Counted from the stretch's first letter, positions 1 through 6,622 are shown. The stretch is 6,773 nucleotides of DNA from Firmicutes bacterium UBA6648 (GCA_002455605.1 DKLE01000050.1:1-6773); one strand, 5' to 3'. Notes: generated by a model not told the origin, from the letters alone. Translations and numbers: made by a program.

Positions 1-243
1 TCCCAGTATTTTACCCAGTCGTTTCATATTCAGCATACTTCCCACTGCACTTGAAATGGTTACAAATACCATCGGCACTACTGCCGTAAACATTAGGTTT
101 ATAAAAATTTCTCCTAAAGGCTTTAATACGGTTGCCTTTTCACCCATTACTACACCAATTGCACTGCCTATTGCGATAGCCAAAAGCAGTATGATTGGAA
201 ACCTATAATTTTGCCAAAAGCTCTTTTTTTCTATCGTTTCCAT
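1..243 (-). CDS. Dicarboxylate/amino acid:cation symporter (DAACS family), N-terminal part, cut by window edge
   Basis: This is the first 81 residues of an integral membrane transporter that continues off the left edge, with no stop inside the window. The start is the ATG at 243, preceded by a clear AGGAG ribosome binding site. The visible part has a short charged cytoplasmic N-terminus (METIEKKSFWQNYR), a first membrane segment at about residues 15-34 (PIILLLAIAIGSAIGVV) and a second at about 43-66 (PLGEIFINLMFTAVVPMVFV). The pattern 'LMFTAVVPMVFVTISSAVGSM' is typical of the second helix of GltP/DctA/SstT-type secondary carriers, which take up glutamate, aspartate, C4-dicarboxylates, serine or threonine with Na+ or H+. 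It starts 49 bp after dapF with no obvious terminator, so it is probably co-transcribed with lysA-dapF. The substrate cannot be read from this fragment; an amino acid linked to the pathway is an inference. The family call is fairly sure. Confidence 0.85.
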   Translation of the reverse strand, partial: METIEKKSFWQNYRFPIILLLAIAIGSAIGVVMGEKATVLKPLGEIFINLMFTAVVPMVFVTISSAVGSMLNMKRLGKILG

Positions 244-292
244 TTGAGGAACTCCTTTCTAAAATTAAATACCAAGCATAAATTAAAAATTT

Positions 293-1135
293 TTATACGA
301 CTAAATCTTCATCTGTTATCTCGCCTACTGCTACAATATTTGTGTCCCCTATTAAGTAAAGATTTTTTACTTGTTCTCCATTCAGCTCCACATCCACGGA
401 TAATACTCCTCCCGGCACATGCAGATTAACGGTTTCACCCTTTTTTACCACGCCTTTTAACGTCAATATCGCTGCAGTAGAACCTGATCCCGTTCCACAG
501 GCCAAGGTAAAATCCTCTACGCCCCGCTCAAAGGTTTTTACTCGGACATCATTTCCTTGGATCACCTCATAGAAGTTTACATTTGCACCTTTGGGAAATT
601 CCTTATAATGCCTGATTTTACTTCCCAATTGAAAAATTTCATTATTTTCATAGCTGGAAAGACCTTGCAATTTTACAACCGCATGAGGCAGTCCGGGATT
701 TCCCAGTTCAATATAAGAGCATTCATACATCTTGCCGTCCATACAAATATCATTGTTTAGCTCTATTCTTTCCGGATTGTTTAAACGAATTTTATATCTT
801 CTTTTATCCATTCTCCATGCCCAGACATTTCCCGCTAGGGTTTCAATCACCATGGTTTCACCTGCAATCTTGTTTTCATAAGCATATCTGGCAATACATC
901 TAGCACCGTTTCCGCACATTTCTCCAACTGTGCCGTCCGAATTGTAAAAACGCATCTGAAAATCTCCGTGTCGTGAAGCCCGGTCAACCACCATCAGGGC
1001 ATCTCCTCCCACTGAAACTCTTCTTTCACAGACTTTTTTTGCAATGTCAGAAAGTTTTTCCACAGGAATATTTAATTCGATATTGTTTATCACTATAAAA
1101 TCATTTCCTGCCCCTTGCATTTTGGTAAATTTCAT
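293..1135 (-). CDS. dapF: Diaminopimelate epimerase (DapF), divergent subtype
   Basis: This is a cofactor-independent epimerase of 280 residues, the usual length, that interconverts LL- and meso-2,6-diaminopimelate in the cytoplasm by a two-cysteine mechanism. Both catalytic cysteines are present: Cys74 in MCGNGAR (73-79) and Cys213 in ACGTGS (212-217). The substrate-binding residues known from E. coli DapF also align: Asn11 (GAGNDF), Asn65 (YNSDG), Asn146 (GNP), Asn185 (ANVNF) and Glu203-Arg204 (FERG). Two loops differ from the E. coli type. NPH is replaced by NPGLPH (146-151), and the ERG-to-Cys distance is one residue longer (ERGVEDFTLAC). The start is the ATG at 1135 behind GGAGGT; the ATG at 1140 is out of frame and stops after two codons. 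It lies 15 bp after lysA, in a unit with a sigma-54-type promoter rather than with lysine-biosynthesis genes such as dapA or dapB, which favours a catabolic role. A related amino acid epimerase is the main alternative. Confidence 0.9.
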   Translation of the reverse strand: MKFTKMQGAGNDFIVINNIELNIPVEKLSDIAKKVCERRVSVGGDALMVVDRASRHGDFQMRFYNSDGTVGEMCGNGARCIARYAYENKIAGETMVIETLAGNVWAWRMDKRRYKIRLNNPERIELNNDICMDGKMYECSYIELGNPGLPHAVVKLQGLSSYENNEIFQLGSKIRHYKEFPKGANVNFYEVIQGNDVRVKTFERGVEDFTLACGTGSGSTAAILTLKGVVKKGETVNLHVPGGVLSVDVELNGEQVKNLYLIGDTNIVAVGEITDEDLVV

Positions 1136-1150
1136 TCCATTACCTCCGGT

Positions 1151-2440
1151 TTATAATTCTGTATAACATTCTCGTGCAATCATCTCTTCATAGCTTTGTC
1201 TTCTGATAATTTCCGCAGATCTTCCACCCTTTACCAGCACTACGCCCGGAATAGGATTTTTGTTATAATTGCTTGCCATGGAATACCCGTACGCTCCTGT
1301 AGAGAATATTGCCAGAATATCTCCTGCTTCTGCCTCAGCAAATTTTCCGTCTTTAATTAATATATCACCGGATTCACAGCATTTGCCGCATACCGTAACA
1401 ACATCCTCAGCAGGTCTGCTCATCTTATTGGCAATAGCTCCCTTATACTCCGCTTGATACAAGGCAGGACGAATATTATCTGTCATTCCTCCATCAATAG
1501 AAAGATATTTTCTGATTCCCTTAATATTCTTAATACTTCCTACTGTATATAAACTAATTCCCGCTTCGGCTACCATACTTCTGCCGGGTTCAATTACTAC
1601 TGCCGGTCTTTCCATACCTGTTTCGTTAGAAAATTCAATAATTCTCTCCATAATAGGCTTTAAGAAATATTCGTAAGGCTTTCTCTGTTCATCAGTATAG
1701 GTAACACCAAAGCCCCCTCCCACATTCAGCTCTGTAATATCATAATTAAACTTCTCCTTTGTCTTTTTCACAAGCTGCAGAGTTGTTTCTAACGCCAGCA
1801 GATGGGAACGATTGTCAAAGAGCTGGGAACCTACATGAAAATGAATACCTTTAAAGTTCACAAAAGGACTTTTGATGGCGGCCTCAATAGCCGGATAAAT
1901 AACTTCTTCATCCAACGGAATCCCAAATTTTGAATCCTTTTTACCAGTGGTGATATAATCATGAGTGTGACTGTCAACACCAGGTGTAATTCGATAAAGA
2001 ACATTCATCTTTTTATTTTTTTCCTTACAGATTTCTTCAATTGATTCAAGCTCCTGTAATCCGTCAATAATAATTCTTCCGATTCCGTAGTCAATGGCTA
2101 ATTCCAATTCTTCCCTTAGCTTATTGTTTCCATTGAACTCAATTTTTTCTGCCGGAAATCCTGCTTTAATTGCGGTGTATAGTTCTCCTCCTGAAACTAC
2201 ATCCAGGCAAAACCCTTCTCTATCCATAATCTTACACATAGCTATAGAAGAAAAGGCTTTCGTGGCATATGCTGCACGAGTATTTTCATACTTATCCAAA
2301 AAACAGCTTTTTAGTTCATTACATTCTTTCAAAATAGCATTCTCCGAATATACGTATAGGGGCGTCCCATATTTTTCCGCCAATTCTACTGTACTGCATC
2401 CATCAAAATACAACACCTCATTTTTTACTTCTGTTATCAT
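1151..2440 (-). CDS. lysA: Diaminopimelate decarboxylase (LysA)
   Basis: This PLP-dependent fold-type III decarboxylase of 429 residues converts meso-diaminopimelate to L-lysine and CO2 in the cytoplasm. The N-terminal TIM barrel carries the PLP lysine Lys61 in AYATKAF, HVGSQ at 202-206, the glycine-rich phosphate loop GGGFG at 241-245 and EPGRS at 284-288. The C-terminal beta domain supplies the catalytic cysteine Cys355 in CGKCCESGDIL, the signature of diaminopimelate decarboxylases, and GAYGYSMASNYN at 382-393. The length is normal and no key residue is missing. The ATG at 2440 follows GGGAGGAAG at good spacing. It is the first gene after the predicted leftward sigma-54 promoter at 2521-2537 and is followed by dapF and a symporter. 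The usual biosynthetic role is possible, but this promoter and these neighbours suggest use of scavenged diaminopimelate. A decarboxylase for a related D-amino acid is less likely given the CESGD motif. Confidence 0.95.
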   Translation of the reverse strand: MITEVKNEVLYFDGCSTVELAEKYGTPLYVYSENAILKECNELKSCFLDKYENTRAAYATKAFSSIAMCKIMDREGFCLDVVSGGELYTAIKAGFPAEKIEFNGNNKLREELELAIDYGIGRIIIDGLQELESIEEICKEKNKKMNVLYRITPGVDSHTHDYITTGKKDSKFGIPLDEEVIYPAIEAAIKSPFVNFKGIHFHVGSQLFDNRSHLLALETTLQLVKKTKEKFNYDITELNVGGGFGVTYTDEQRKPYEYFLKPIMERIIEFSNETGMERPAVVIEPGRSMVAEAGISLYTVGSIKNIKGIRKYLSIDGGMTDNIRPALYQAEYKGAIANKMSRPAEDVVTVCGKCCESGDILIKDGKFAEAEAGDILAIFSTGAYGYSMASNYNKNPIPGVVLVKGGRSAEIIRRQSYEEMIARECYTEL

Positions 2441-2520
2441 TTACTTCCTCCCTAATTGTCTTTATTTTGTACTTAACTAAGCCCTATAAAATAACAGCAC
2501 TTTTATACAGCATTATCTAA

Positions 2521-2537
2521 AGCAATTGTCATGCCAA
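2521..2537 (-). promoter_or_regulatory. Predicted sigma-54 (-24/-12) promoter for lysA-dapF-symporter
   Basis: Read on the minus strand the site is TTGGCAT-GACAA-TTGCT. The GG and GC dinucleotides are exactly 12 nt apart, as the sigma-54 consensus TTGGCAC-N5-TTGCA requires. It predicts a transcription start near 2510, about 70 nt before the lysA ATG. No better sigma-A promoter was seen. The match is direct; use by sigma-54 is inferred and is strengthened by three similar sites in this window. Confidence 0.8.
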
Positions 2538-2617
2538 GTTGTTTTTGCCGTAATATGTATGAATATATCTGCCTTTTTTCCTTATTCTTGAATTTATCAT
2601 AATTATCATTATTTTTC

Positions 2618-2635
2618 AGTCCTGATTTCAGGACT
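2618..2635. promoter_or_regulatory. Perfect palindrome, candidate upstream activator site for a sigma-54 activator
   Basis: The sequence AGTCCTGATTTCAGGACT is a perfect inverted repeat of two 8-nt arms around a 2-nt centre. Its centre lies about 83 nt upstream of the predicted rightward start and about 116 nt upstream of the leftward one, within the usual range for enhancer-binding proteins of the sigma-54 system. One site could therefore serve both promoters. No second copy was found in the window, so the role is inferred from symmetry and position. Confidence 0.5.
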
Positions 2636-2682
2636 AAATTCCTGTTTTCAATATTGCTTATCCTCTTTTCACAAAAACCATA

Positions 2683-2700
2683 TTGGCATCAATTTTGCTT
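2683..2700 (+). promoter_or_regulatory. Predicted sigma-54 (-24/-12) promoter for the serine hydrolase
   Basis: The site TTGGCAT-CAATT-TTGCTT has GG at 2685-2686 and GC at 2697-2698, exactly 12 nt apart. It predicts a start near 2710 and an 87-nt leader before the ATG at 2797. Its conserved blocks TTGGCAT and TTGCTTTA are identical to those of the divergent lysA promoter, although the spacer bases differ, which fits selection on the promoter elements. Confidence 0.8.
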
Positions 2701-2796
2701 TATAAATAAGCATAAATATTATGGGAAAGGCTTTTATAATGAATCTAGAGAAAGCTTACCATTGATACTATATATAAGAGAAAGGATCAATAAATT

Positions 2797-3558
2797 ATGG
2801 ATAATATCTTAAAAGAAATTGCTTCAATGCCGGGCCACTCAGGTTTTTACTATAAAAATATGATTAGCGGCGACACAATGGTTTTTAATGAACAGGATCA
2901 CTTTATACCCGCCAGTGTTATAAAGCTTCCGATTCTCATGGAGATTTACCGCCTGTCCGCTTTAGGCAAGATAAATCTAGACACCAAGCTATTAATCAAA
3001 GATGAAGATAAAATGCCGAGCTGCGGTGCATTAAATGCCTTCACCGGAGAAGTCTTAGCAGATATTCGTACTCTCTGCAATTTAATGATAACCATCAGCG
3101 ATAATACTGCAACTAATGTACTTATTACTTATTTAGGCACAGAAACATTAAATGAAGGGTTTGCCGCCATGGGTCTTACGGACACTAGAGTAAACCGAAA
3201 GCTTTTTGATCTGGAGGCTTCAAAAAAAGGCATCCAAAATGTCATAACTCCTGCAGAAATCGGTATGCTGCTAGAAAAACTATACACAGATGAATTTATC
3301 AGCCAGCCAGTTTCCCAGGAAATTAAAGAAATTTTATTCCGTCAGCAGATAAAACACAAAATTAAAGAAATGCTTCCCATAGGAACAAAGGTTGCCAGCA
3401 AAACCGGAGATGATGATAACATTTCAAACGATGTGGGAATTGTTTACGCCAAACAGCCCTTTGTTGTTTGTTTTATTTCCAATAAAACAGTTCCCAGCAT
3501 TTTTAACCCATTTATTCGAAAAACCTCTTTAGAACTATTTAATCGATGCAATATATAG
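2797..3558 (+). CDS. Leaderless serine hydrolase of the class A beta-lactamase fold
   Basis: This 253-residue protein belongs to the penicillin-recognising serine hydrolase superfamily, near class A beta-lactamases. All three active-site blocks are present: the nucleophile in SVIK (Ser40, Lys43), the SDN loop at 101-103 (TISDNTATN) and KTG at 202-204 (ASKTGDDDN). The canonical ExxLN omega-loop motif with Glu166 is not evident; the matching region reads RKLFDLEASKKG (134-145), with Glu140 a possible replacement. There is no signal peptide or membrane anchor: the N-terminus is MDNILKEIASMPGHSG. It is therefore probably cytoplasmic, unlike true beta-lactamases. The ATG at 2797 follows AAAGGA with a 10-nt spacer. 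It is a single-gene unit behind a predicted sigma-54 promoter, divergent from lysA and convergent with the racemase. A peptidase, amidase or esterase acting on D-amino acid peptides is a reasonable inference; the substrate is unknown and antibiotic resistance is unlikely. Confidence 0.85.
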   Translation: MDNILKEIASMPGHSGFYYKNMISGDTMVFNEQDHFIPASVIKLPILMEIYRLSALGKINLDTKLLIKDEDKMPSCGALNAFTGEVLADIRTLCNLMITISDNTATNVLITYLGTETLNEGFAAMGLTDTRVNRKLFDLEASKKGIQNVITPAEIGMLLEKLYTDEFISQPVSQEIKEILFRQQIKHKIKEMLPIGTKVASKTGDDDNISNDVGIVYAKQPFVVCFISNKTVPSIFNPFIRKTSLELFNRCNI

Positions 3559-3567
3559 CACCATATA

Positions 3568-3621
3568 AAATAAGAAAACCATATGCCTCAAGATTCCTCT
3601 CTGCATATGGTTTTCTTATTT
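3568..3621. terminator. Bidirectional rho-independent terminator between convergent units
   Basis: A perfect 19-bp inverted repeat (3568-3586 with 3603-3621) surrounds a 16-nt loop. The core CCATATGC/GCATATGG is flanked by A-rich sequence on the left and T-rich sequence (TTTTCTTATTT) on the right, so an RNA from either strand forms a hairpin followed by a U-rich tail. It lies 10 nt after the serine hydrolase stop and 9 nt after the racemase stop, and should end both. Confidence 0.9.
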
Positions 3622-3629
3622 AGGAGTTA

Positions 3630-4721
3630 TTATTCCGAATATTTTCTAGGAGGCCTTGCCGTTATTCTTGCAACAATTTCATTCTTGTTGGTTCCGGCCT
3701 GTTTCGCCGCTTCTTCTATAGTCATGGAATTGTCTTCGCCATTGCCGTATATAATAGCCGTATCTCCTTCGCTGACATCAGGTACTTCTGAAAGATCCAC
3801 CATACATTGATCCATGCAAATGACTCCGATAATGGGGCATTTTATCCCCTTTATGGAAACATATCCTTTCTCTCTCATATTGCGCGGATATCCATCTGCA
3901 TAGCCGAAAGGAAGTGTTCCTATCACCGTATCTTTGGGAGCTTTCCATAAATAATCATACCCCACACCTTCTCCTTTTGATACCCAGTGTAACTGGGAAA
4001 TCTTTGTAACAAAGGATATGGCCTGTTTCACATCTATAGAGCCTTTGTGGCAGCCCTTCAGTCCGAAAACTAAAGCTCCCGGCCGAATCATATTCATACG
4101 GAATTCGGGATAGTCCACGGATGAAATACTATCTGCCACATGCTTATATTTAAAGTATATTTTCCTTTTTTCCAGCTCGGCTATGATGGCTAAAAATTTA
4201 TCAACCTGTTTTCTATTCTCTTCATCATTCACCAAAGCTAAATGAGAGAAAATTCCCTCTGCTTCAATTCCCGGAAAAGAACAAATCTCCTCTAATTCTT
4301 CCAGACTATCTGTTCCCAGCCTGTGAAAACCCGTGTCTACTTTCAAATGAACCGTTGTTTTTCTTCCGGCTTTCATACTTTCTGCCGATAATATTTCAGC
4401 CTGCTTTCTTGAGAAAATTGTCTGTGTGATGTTATGCTCTGCTACAAAGGGAAGCAATCGGTCCGGCGTATGTCCTAAAATAAAAAGCGGATATTCCGGA
4501 TAGCACTTCCTTAATTCTAAGGCTTCTGTCAGTGTTGCCACTGCCAGATAACGGGCGCCGTGCCCCATAAGAGTAGGAGCAATTTCCACAGCCCCATGAC
4601 CATAGCCGTTTGCTTTTATCACGGGCATCACTGCCACTTCACTTCCCGCCATTTCACAAATTTTGTCCATATTATAAGCTATCGCTTGTAAATCCACCTG
4701 CACTACTGTGTCTCTCAGCAT
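3630..4721 (-). CDS. alr: Alanine racemase family protein (PLP-dependent), probably catabolic
   Basis: This is a fold-type III PLP racemase of 363 residues, the normal family length, expected to interconvert L- and D-alanine in the cytoplasm. The PLP lysine is Lys36 in VIKANGYGHGA. The second catalytic base is Tyr255 in GVGYDYLW, the equivalent of Tyr265 in Geobacillus Alr. KVDTGFHRLG (127-136) holds the conserved substrate-contacting Arg134, and GYADGYPR (273-280) and MDQCMVDL (303-310) are further signatures. HVADS (194-198) has Asp where the classical enzyme has Asn (ANS), and VIKANGYG replaces the common VVKADAYG; these mark a subfamily and leave room for serine or another amino acid as substrate. 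The ATG at 4721 follows GGGAGGT. It is the last gene of the vanX-M20-alr unit, 44 bp after the M20 stop. After D-Ala-D-Ala cleavage it would supply L-Ala for catabolism. Confidence 0.9.
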   Translation of the reverse strand: MLRDTVVQVDLQAIAYNMDKICEMAGSEVAVMPVIKANGYGHGAVEIAPTLMGHGARYLAVATLTEALELRKCYPEYPLFILGHTPDRLLPFVAEHNITQTIFSRKQAEILSAESMKAGRKTTVHLKVDTGFHRLGTDSLEELEEICSFPGIEAEGIFSHLALVNDEENRKQVDKFLAIIAELEKRKIYFKYKHVADSISSVDYPEFRMNMIRPGALVFGLKGCHKGSIDVKQAISFVTKISQLHWVSKGEGVGYDYLWKAPKDTVIGTLPFGYADGYPRNMREKGYVSIKGIKCPIIGVICMDQCMVDLSEVPDVSEGDTAIIYGNGEDNSMTIEEAAKQAGTNKNEIVARITARPPRKYSE

Positions 4722-4765
4722 GCACCCCTATACCTCCCTCAGCCATTATCAATTTTTATTTTTAT

Positions 4766-5965
4766 TTAAATCCTTTGTCTCAACAGTTCCATTACACCAA
4801 GCACCTCTACGAGCATCCCTGTTCGGACACACTCTTCACTGGGATTCAGCCATCCGCTGTGAAGCTTCTGGGGTATTGGTTCATCTTTTTTTAAACATCC
4901 AATATTAAAATAAGCTGATTTTACGGCTTCAGAAAAATAAGAAAAATCATCCGCTCCCAGACTTGGCTCCTGTAAATAACAGATATCTTGTCTGTCCATA
5001 GCTTTCAGCGCAGCAGCTTCCAGAATGGAAACGATTTCCTCATCATTCACCAGTGCAGGATAGCTGTCAGTGAATGTGACCTCAGCCTTGGCACCAAAAG
5101 CCTCTGCCGTACTTTCAGAAACCGTTTTAACCCGCTCTTTCATAAAGTCTCTGGTAGGATTGTCCAAAGCCCTTATAATCCCTGAAAACACTGTTTCCTT
5201 TGCTATGACATTGTTCTTATTGCCCCCGTGGATTTGACCTATGGTTATGACTCCGGGATTAGTGGGCGACAAGTTCCTGGCTATGATACTCTGCAAGGCA
5301 CCGATCACACTGGAAGCAGCAACAATAGAATCGATACCCTTTTCCGGATGTGCTCCATGACAGGCTTCTCCCTGGATCTTTATCTCAAATTCCGTAGACG
5401 AAGCATTCATTTTTCCTTTTCTGAACTGGACTTTTCCTTCTTCCAGCTCCGGAGCAATGTGCAGACCTATAACTGCATCTACCTCAGGCTCCGTAAGACA
5501 GCCGGCTTCTATCATTTGCTTAGCTCCGCCGATGGTTTCCTCTGCCGGCTCAAAAAAGAATTTAACATTACCGGAAAGCTCTTTTTCCAGCTCCTTTAAT
5601 ATTCTTGCCGTTCCCAAAAGTACAGCCATATGAATATCATGTCCGCAGGCATGCATTATTCCTGCTGTTCTTGATTGAAAGGATACCGCCGTCTTTTCCT
5701 CTATGGGCAGCGCATCCATATCTGCTCTTATGCCGATGGTAAAATATTTTTGATCCGTAAGACGGTTTCCTTTTCCTTTGACAATGGCCACAATGCCGTA
5801 TCCGGCAATTTCTGTTTCATGCTCAATGCCATATTGCTTAAGATATTCACTGATTGTTTTTGAAGTCTGGATTTCTTTCTCTGACAATTCCGGGTTAGCA
5901 TGAAGCTTTCTTCTTATATCAATAATTTCCTGAAATATCTCATTAATTTGCTTTCTTACATCCAT
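4766..5965 (-). CDS. M20 family (M20D type) metal-dependent amidohydrolase/aminoacylase
   Basis: This cytoplasmic metallohydrolase of 399 residues is related to hippurate hydrolase, N-acyl-L-amino acid amidohydrolase and N-acetyldiaminopimelate deacetylase. The catalytic domain shows RADMDALPIEE (80-90), the metal ligands Cys107 and His109 in HACGHD, Glu142-Glu143 in EPAEE (the first the likely general base), His169 in GLH and His369 in LHSGW. The inserted dimerisation domain carries CHGAHPEKGID (202-212), in which His203 reaches across the dimer to the active site in related enzymes. There is no signal peptide. The ATG at 5965 follows GAGGA and lies only 11 bp after the vanX stop, so the two are co-transcribed and probably translationally coupled. 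Release of an amino acid from an acylated, amidated or peptide-linked precursor is likely; an N-acyl-diaminopimelate substrate would suit the neighbouring dapF and lysA but cannot be told from sequence alone. Confidence 0.9.
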   Translation of the reverse strand: MDVRKQINEIFQEIIDIRRKLHANPELSEKEIQTSKTISEYLKQYGIEHETEIAGYGIVAIVKGKGNRLTDQKYFTIGIRADMDALPIEEKTAVSFQSRTAGIMHACGHDIHMAVLLGTARILKELEKELSGNVKFFFEPAEETIGGAKQMIEAGCLTEPEVDAVIGLHIAPELEEGKVQFRKGKMNASSTEFEIKIQGEACHGAHPEKGIDSIVAASSVIGALQSIIARNLSPTNPGVITIGQIHGGNKNNVIAKETVFSGIIRALDNPTRDFMKERVKTVSESTAEAFGAKAEVTFTDSYPALVNDEEIVSILEAAALKAMDRQDICYLQEPSLGADDFSYFSEAVKSAYFNIGCLKKDEPIPQKLHSGWLNPSEECVRTGMLVEVLGVMELLRQRI

Positions 5966-5976
5966 CTCTATCCTCT

Positions 5977-6543
5977 TTATATTTCATAATCCATATATGG
6001 ACCCGGTTCAATAGTTTTATCATAAAAATGCCACCATTCTCCCTCATATGCAGTAAAACCTACACTCTCCATGATCCGTTTCATGTAGTGTGCATTTTCC
6101 CTTCCTTCCCATGAAATTTCAGGACAGGATAAGGAGGCTTTCGGAGAAAATTCATCAAAGTTGCTGGGCATCACCAATTCCTTCCCCTCCATATCTGTCA
6201 GGGTTATATCTACACACAATCCATTCATATGATTAGTCTTAAATTCTTTCAAATTATCCATATCCGGCGGCCTTGCAACAAATTCATTATTGGGCAATAA
6301 ATGCCAAAACCTAGCCTGTGCACGTATGGGCCGATAAGCGTCCCATACCTTTACCCGATATCCATCCTTATGAAAAATATCTTTTGCTTTTATTAAAAGC
6401 ACTGCGGTATTTTTATGTATGTAACATTCTCCTGAATTATATATTTTTTCATTCGTAAAATTGTCAGTAGTAGCATATTTTAAATCAATGATAAAATCCT
6501 TATCTAAATCCAACAATCTGACCAAATCACCTTTTTGCTCCAT
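5977..6543 (-). CDS. VanX/DdpX-like D-alanyl-D-alanine dipeptidase (peptidase M15D)
   Basis: This is a zinc dipeptidase of 188 residues, close to the roughly 190-200 usual for VanX and DdpX, which hydrolyse D-Ala-D-Ala in the cytoplasm. Key residues are present: DAYRP (68-72) with the transition-state Arg71, His105 and Asp112 as zinc ligands in NHMNGLCVDITL, the catalytic base Glu169 and the zinc ligand His172 in EWWHF. The serine of the VanX SxH motif is Thr103 here (TNH). The start is placed at the ATG at 6543, which follows GAGGA at a 7-nt spacer. A longer frame opens at a TTG at 6600, but that codon lies inside the predicted -12 promoter element and upstream of the predicted transcript start, so it is rejected. 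No vanH or vanA ligase is next to it; with the racemase and dipeptidase around it, nutritional use of D-Ala-D-Ala is more likely than glycopeptide resistance. There is no signal peptide. Confidence 0.9.
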   Translation of the reverse strand: MEQKGDLVRLLDLDKDFIIDLKYATTDNFTNEKIYNSGECYIHKNTAVLLIKAKDIFHKDGYRVKVWDAYRPIRAQARFWHLLPNNEFVARPPDMDNLKEFKTNHMNGLCVDITLTDMEGKELVMPSNFDEFSPKASLSCPEISWEGRENAHYMKRIMESVGFTAYEGEWWHFYDKTIEPGPYMDYEI

Positions 6544-6550
6544 TGTTTTT

Positions 6551-6555
6551 TCCTC
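6551..6555 (-). promoter_or_regulatory. Ribosome binding site that fixes the vanX-like start
   Basis: GAGGA on the minus strand, inside the purine-rich AGGAAGAGGA, lies 7 nt before the ATG at 6543. It supports this start over the in-frame TTG at 6600, whose upstream sequence has no comparable site and lies outside the predicted transcript. Confidence 0.8.
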
Positions 6556-6595
6556 TTCCTTTATTTGAATATAATACGGTCTGCTGTCATATTTA

Positions 6596-6612
6596 CGCAA
6601 TTATTATGCCAA
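6596..6612 (-). promoter_or_regulatory. Predicted sigma-54 (-24/-12) promoter for the vanX-M20-alr operon
   Basis: On the minus strand the site reads TTGGCAT-AATAA-TTGCG, with GG and GC 12 nt apart. It predicts a transcript start near 6585 and a leader of about 42 nt before the ATG at 6543. The TTGGCAT block is identical to those at 2683 and 2537. The downstream M20 and racemase genes have no separate promoter that could be recognised. Confidence 0.8.
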
Positions 6613-6622
6613 TAAGGGGTAT

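Larger units (their letters stand above)
2441..2796. promoter_or_regulatory. Divergent intergenic control region between lysA and the serine hydrolase
   Basis: This is an A+T-rich gap with no credible gene. It holds two outward-facing -24/-12 promoters (2521-2537 leftward, 2683-2700 rightward), a perfect palindrome between them at 2618-2635, and untranslated leaders of about 70 nt (lysA) and 87 nt (serine hydrolase). The lysA leader is too short for a lysine riboswitch, and no other structured RNA is evident. Confidence 0.75.

Noticed and set aside
244..292. A/T-rich imperfect inverted repeat between dapF and the symporter, possible terminator
   Set aside because: The arms do not pair well and contain no G/C core, so it should not end transcription.
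2441..2510. Possible lysine riboswitch before lysA
   Set aside because: The predicted leader is only about 70 nt, far shorter than the L-box aptamer, and no terminator hairpin precedes the ribosome binding site.
2735..2740. TATAAT, a perfect sigma-A -10 sequence upstream of the serine hydrolase
   Set aside because: No -35-like hexamer lies 16-18 nt upstream, and the DNA is so A+T-rich that chance matches are common; the -24/-12 site explains the promoter better. It remains a possible secondary start.
2721..2765. Short frame in the serine hydrolase leader (14 codons from ATG at 2721), possible leader peptide
   Set aside because: No ribosome binding site before the first ATG, and no run of regulatory codons or attenuator hairpin follows.
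2797..3558. Antibiotic-resistance beta-lactamase
   Set aside because: It lacks a signal peptide and the ExxLN motif, so secretion and class A deacylation are not supported.
557..5863. Several plus-strand open frames of 60-130 codons opposite lysA, dapF, alr and M20
   Set aside because: They lie antisense to well-supported genes, lack ribosome binding sites, and their translations resemble no family.
6111..6130. ATTTCAGGAC inside the vanX-like gene, matching half of the 2618-2635 palindrome
   Set aside because: Only one half-site is present, it encodes normal vanX residues, and it is over 450 bp from the nearest promoter.
6293..6307. Minus-strand TTGGCATTTATTGCC resembling a fifth sigma-54 promoter
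   Set aside because: GG and GC are only 10 nt apart instead of 12, and it lies in the middle of the vanX-like gene.
5977..6543. Glycopeptide (vancomycin) resistance gene
   Set aside because: No VanA/VanB-type ligase, VanH or VanRS is adjacent; the neighbours are catabolic and the promoter is of sigma-54 type.
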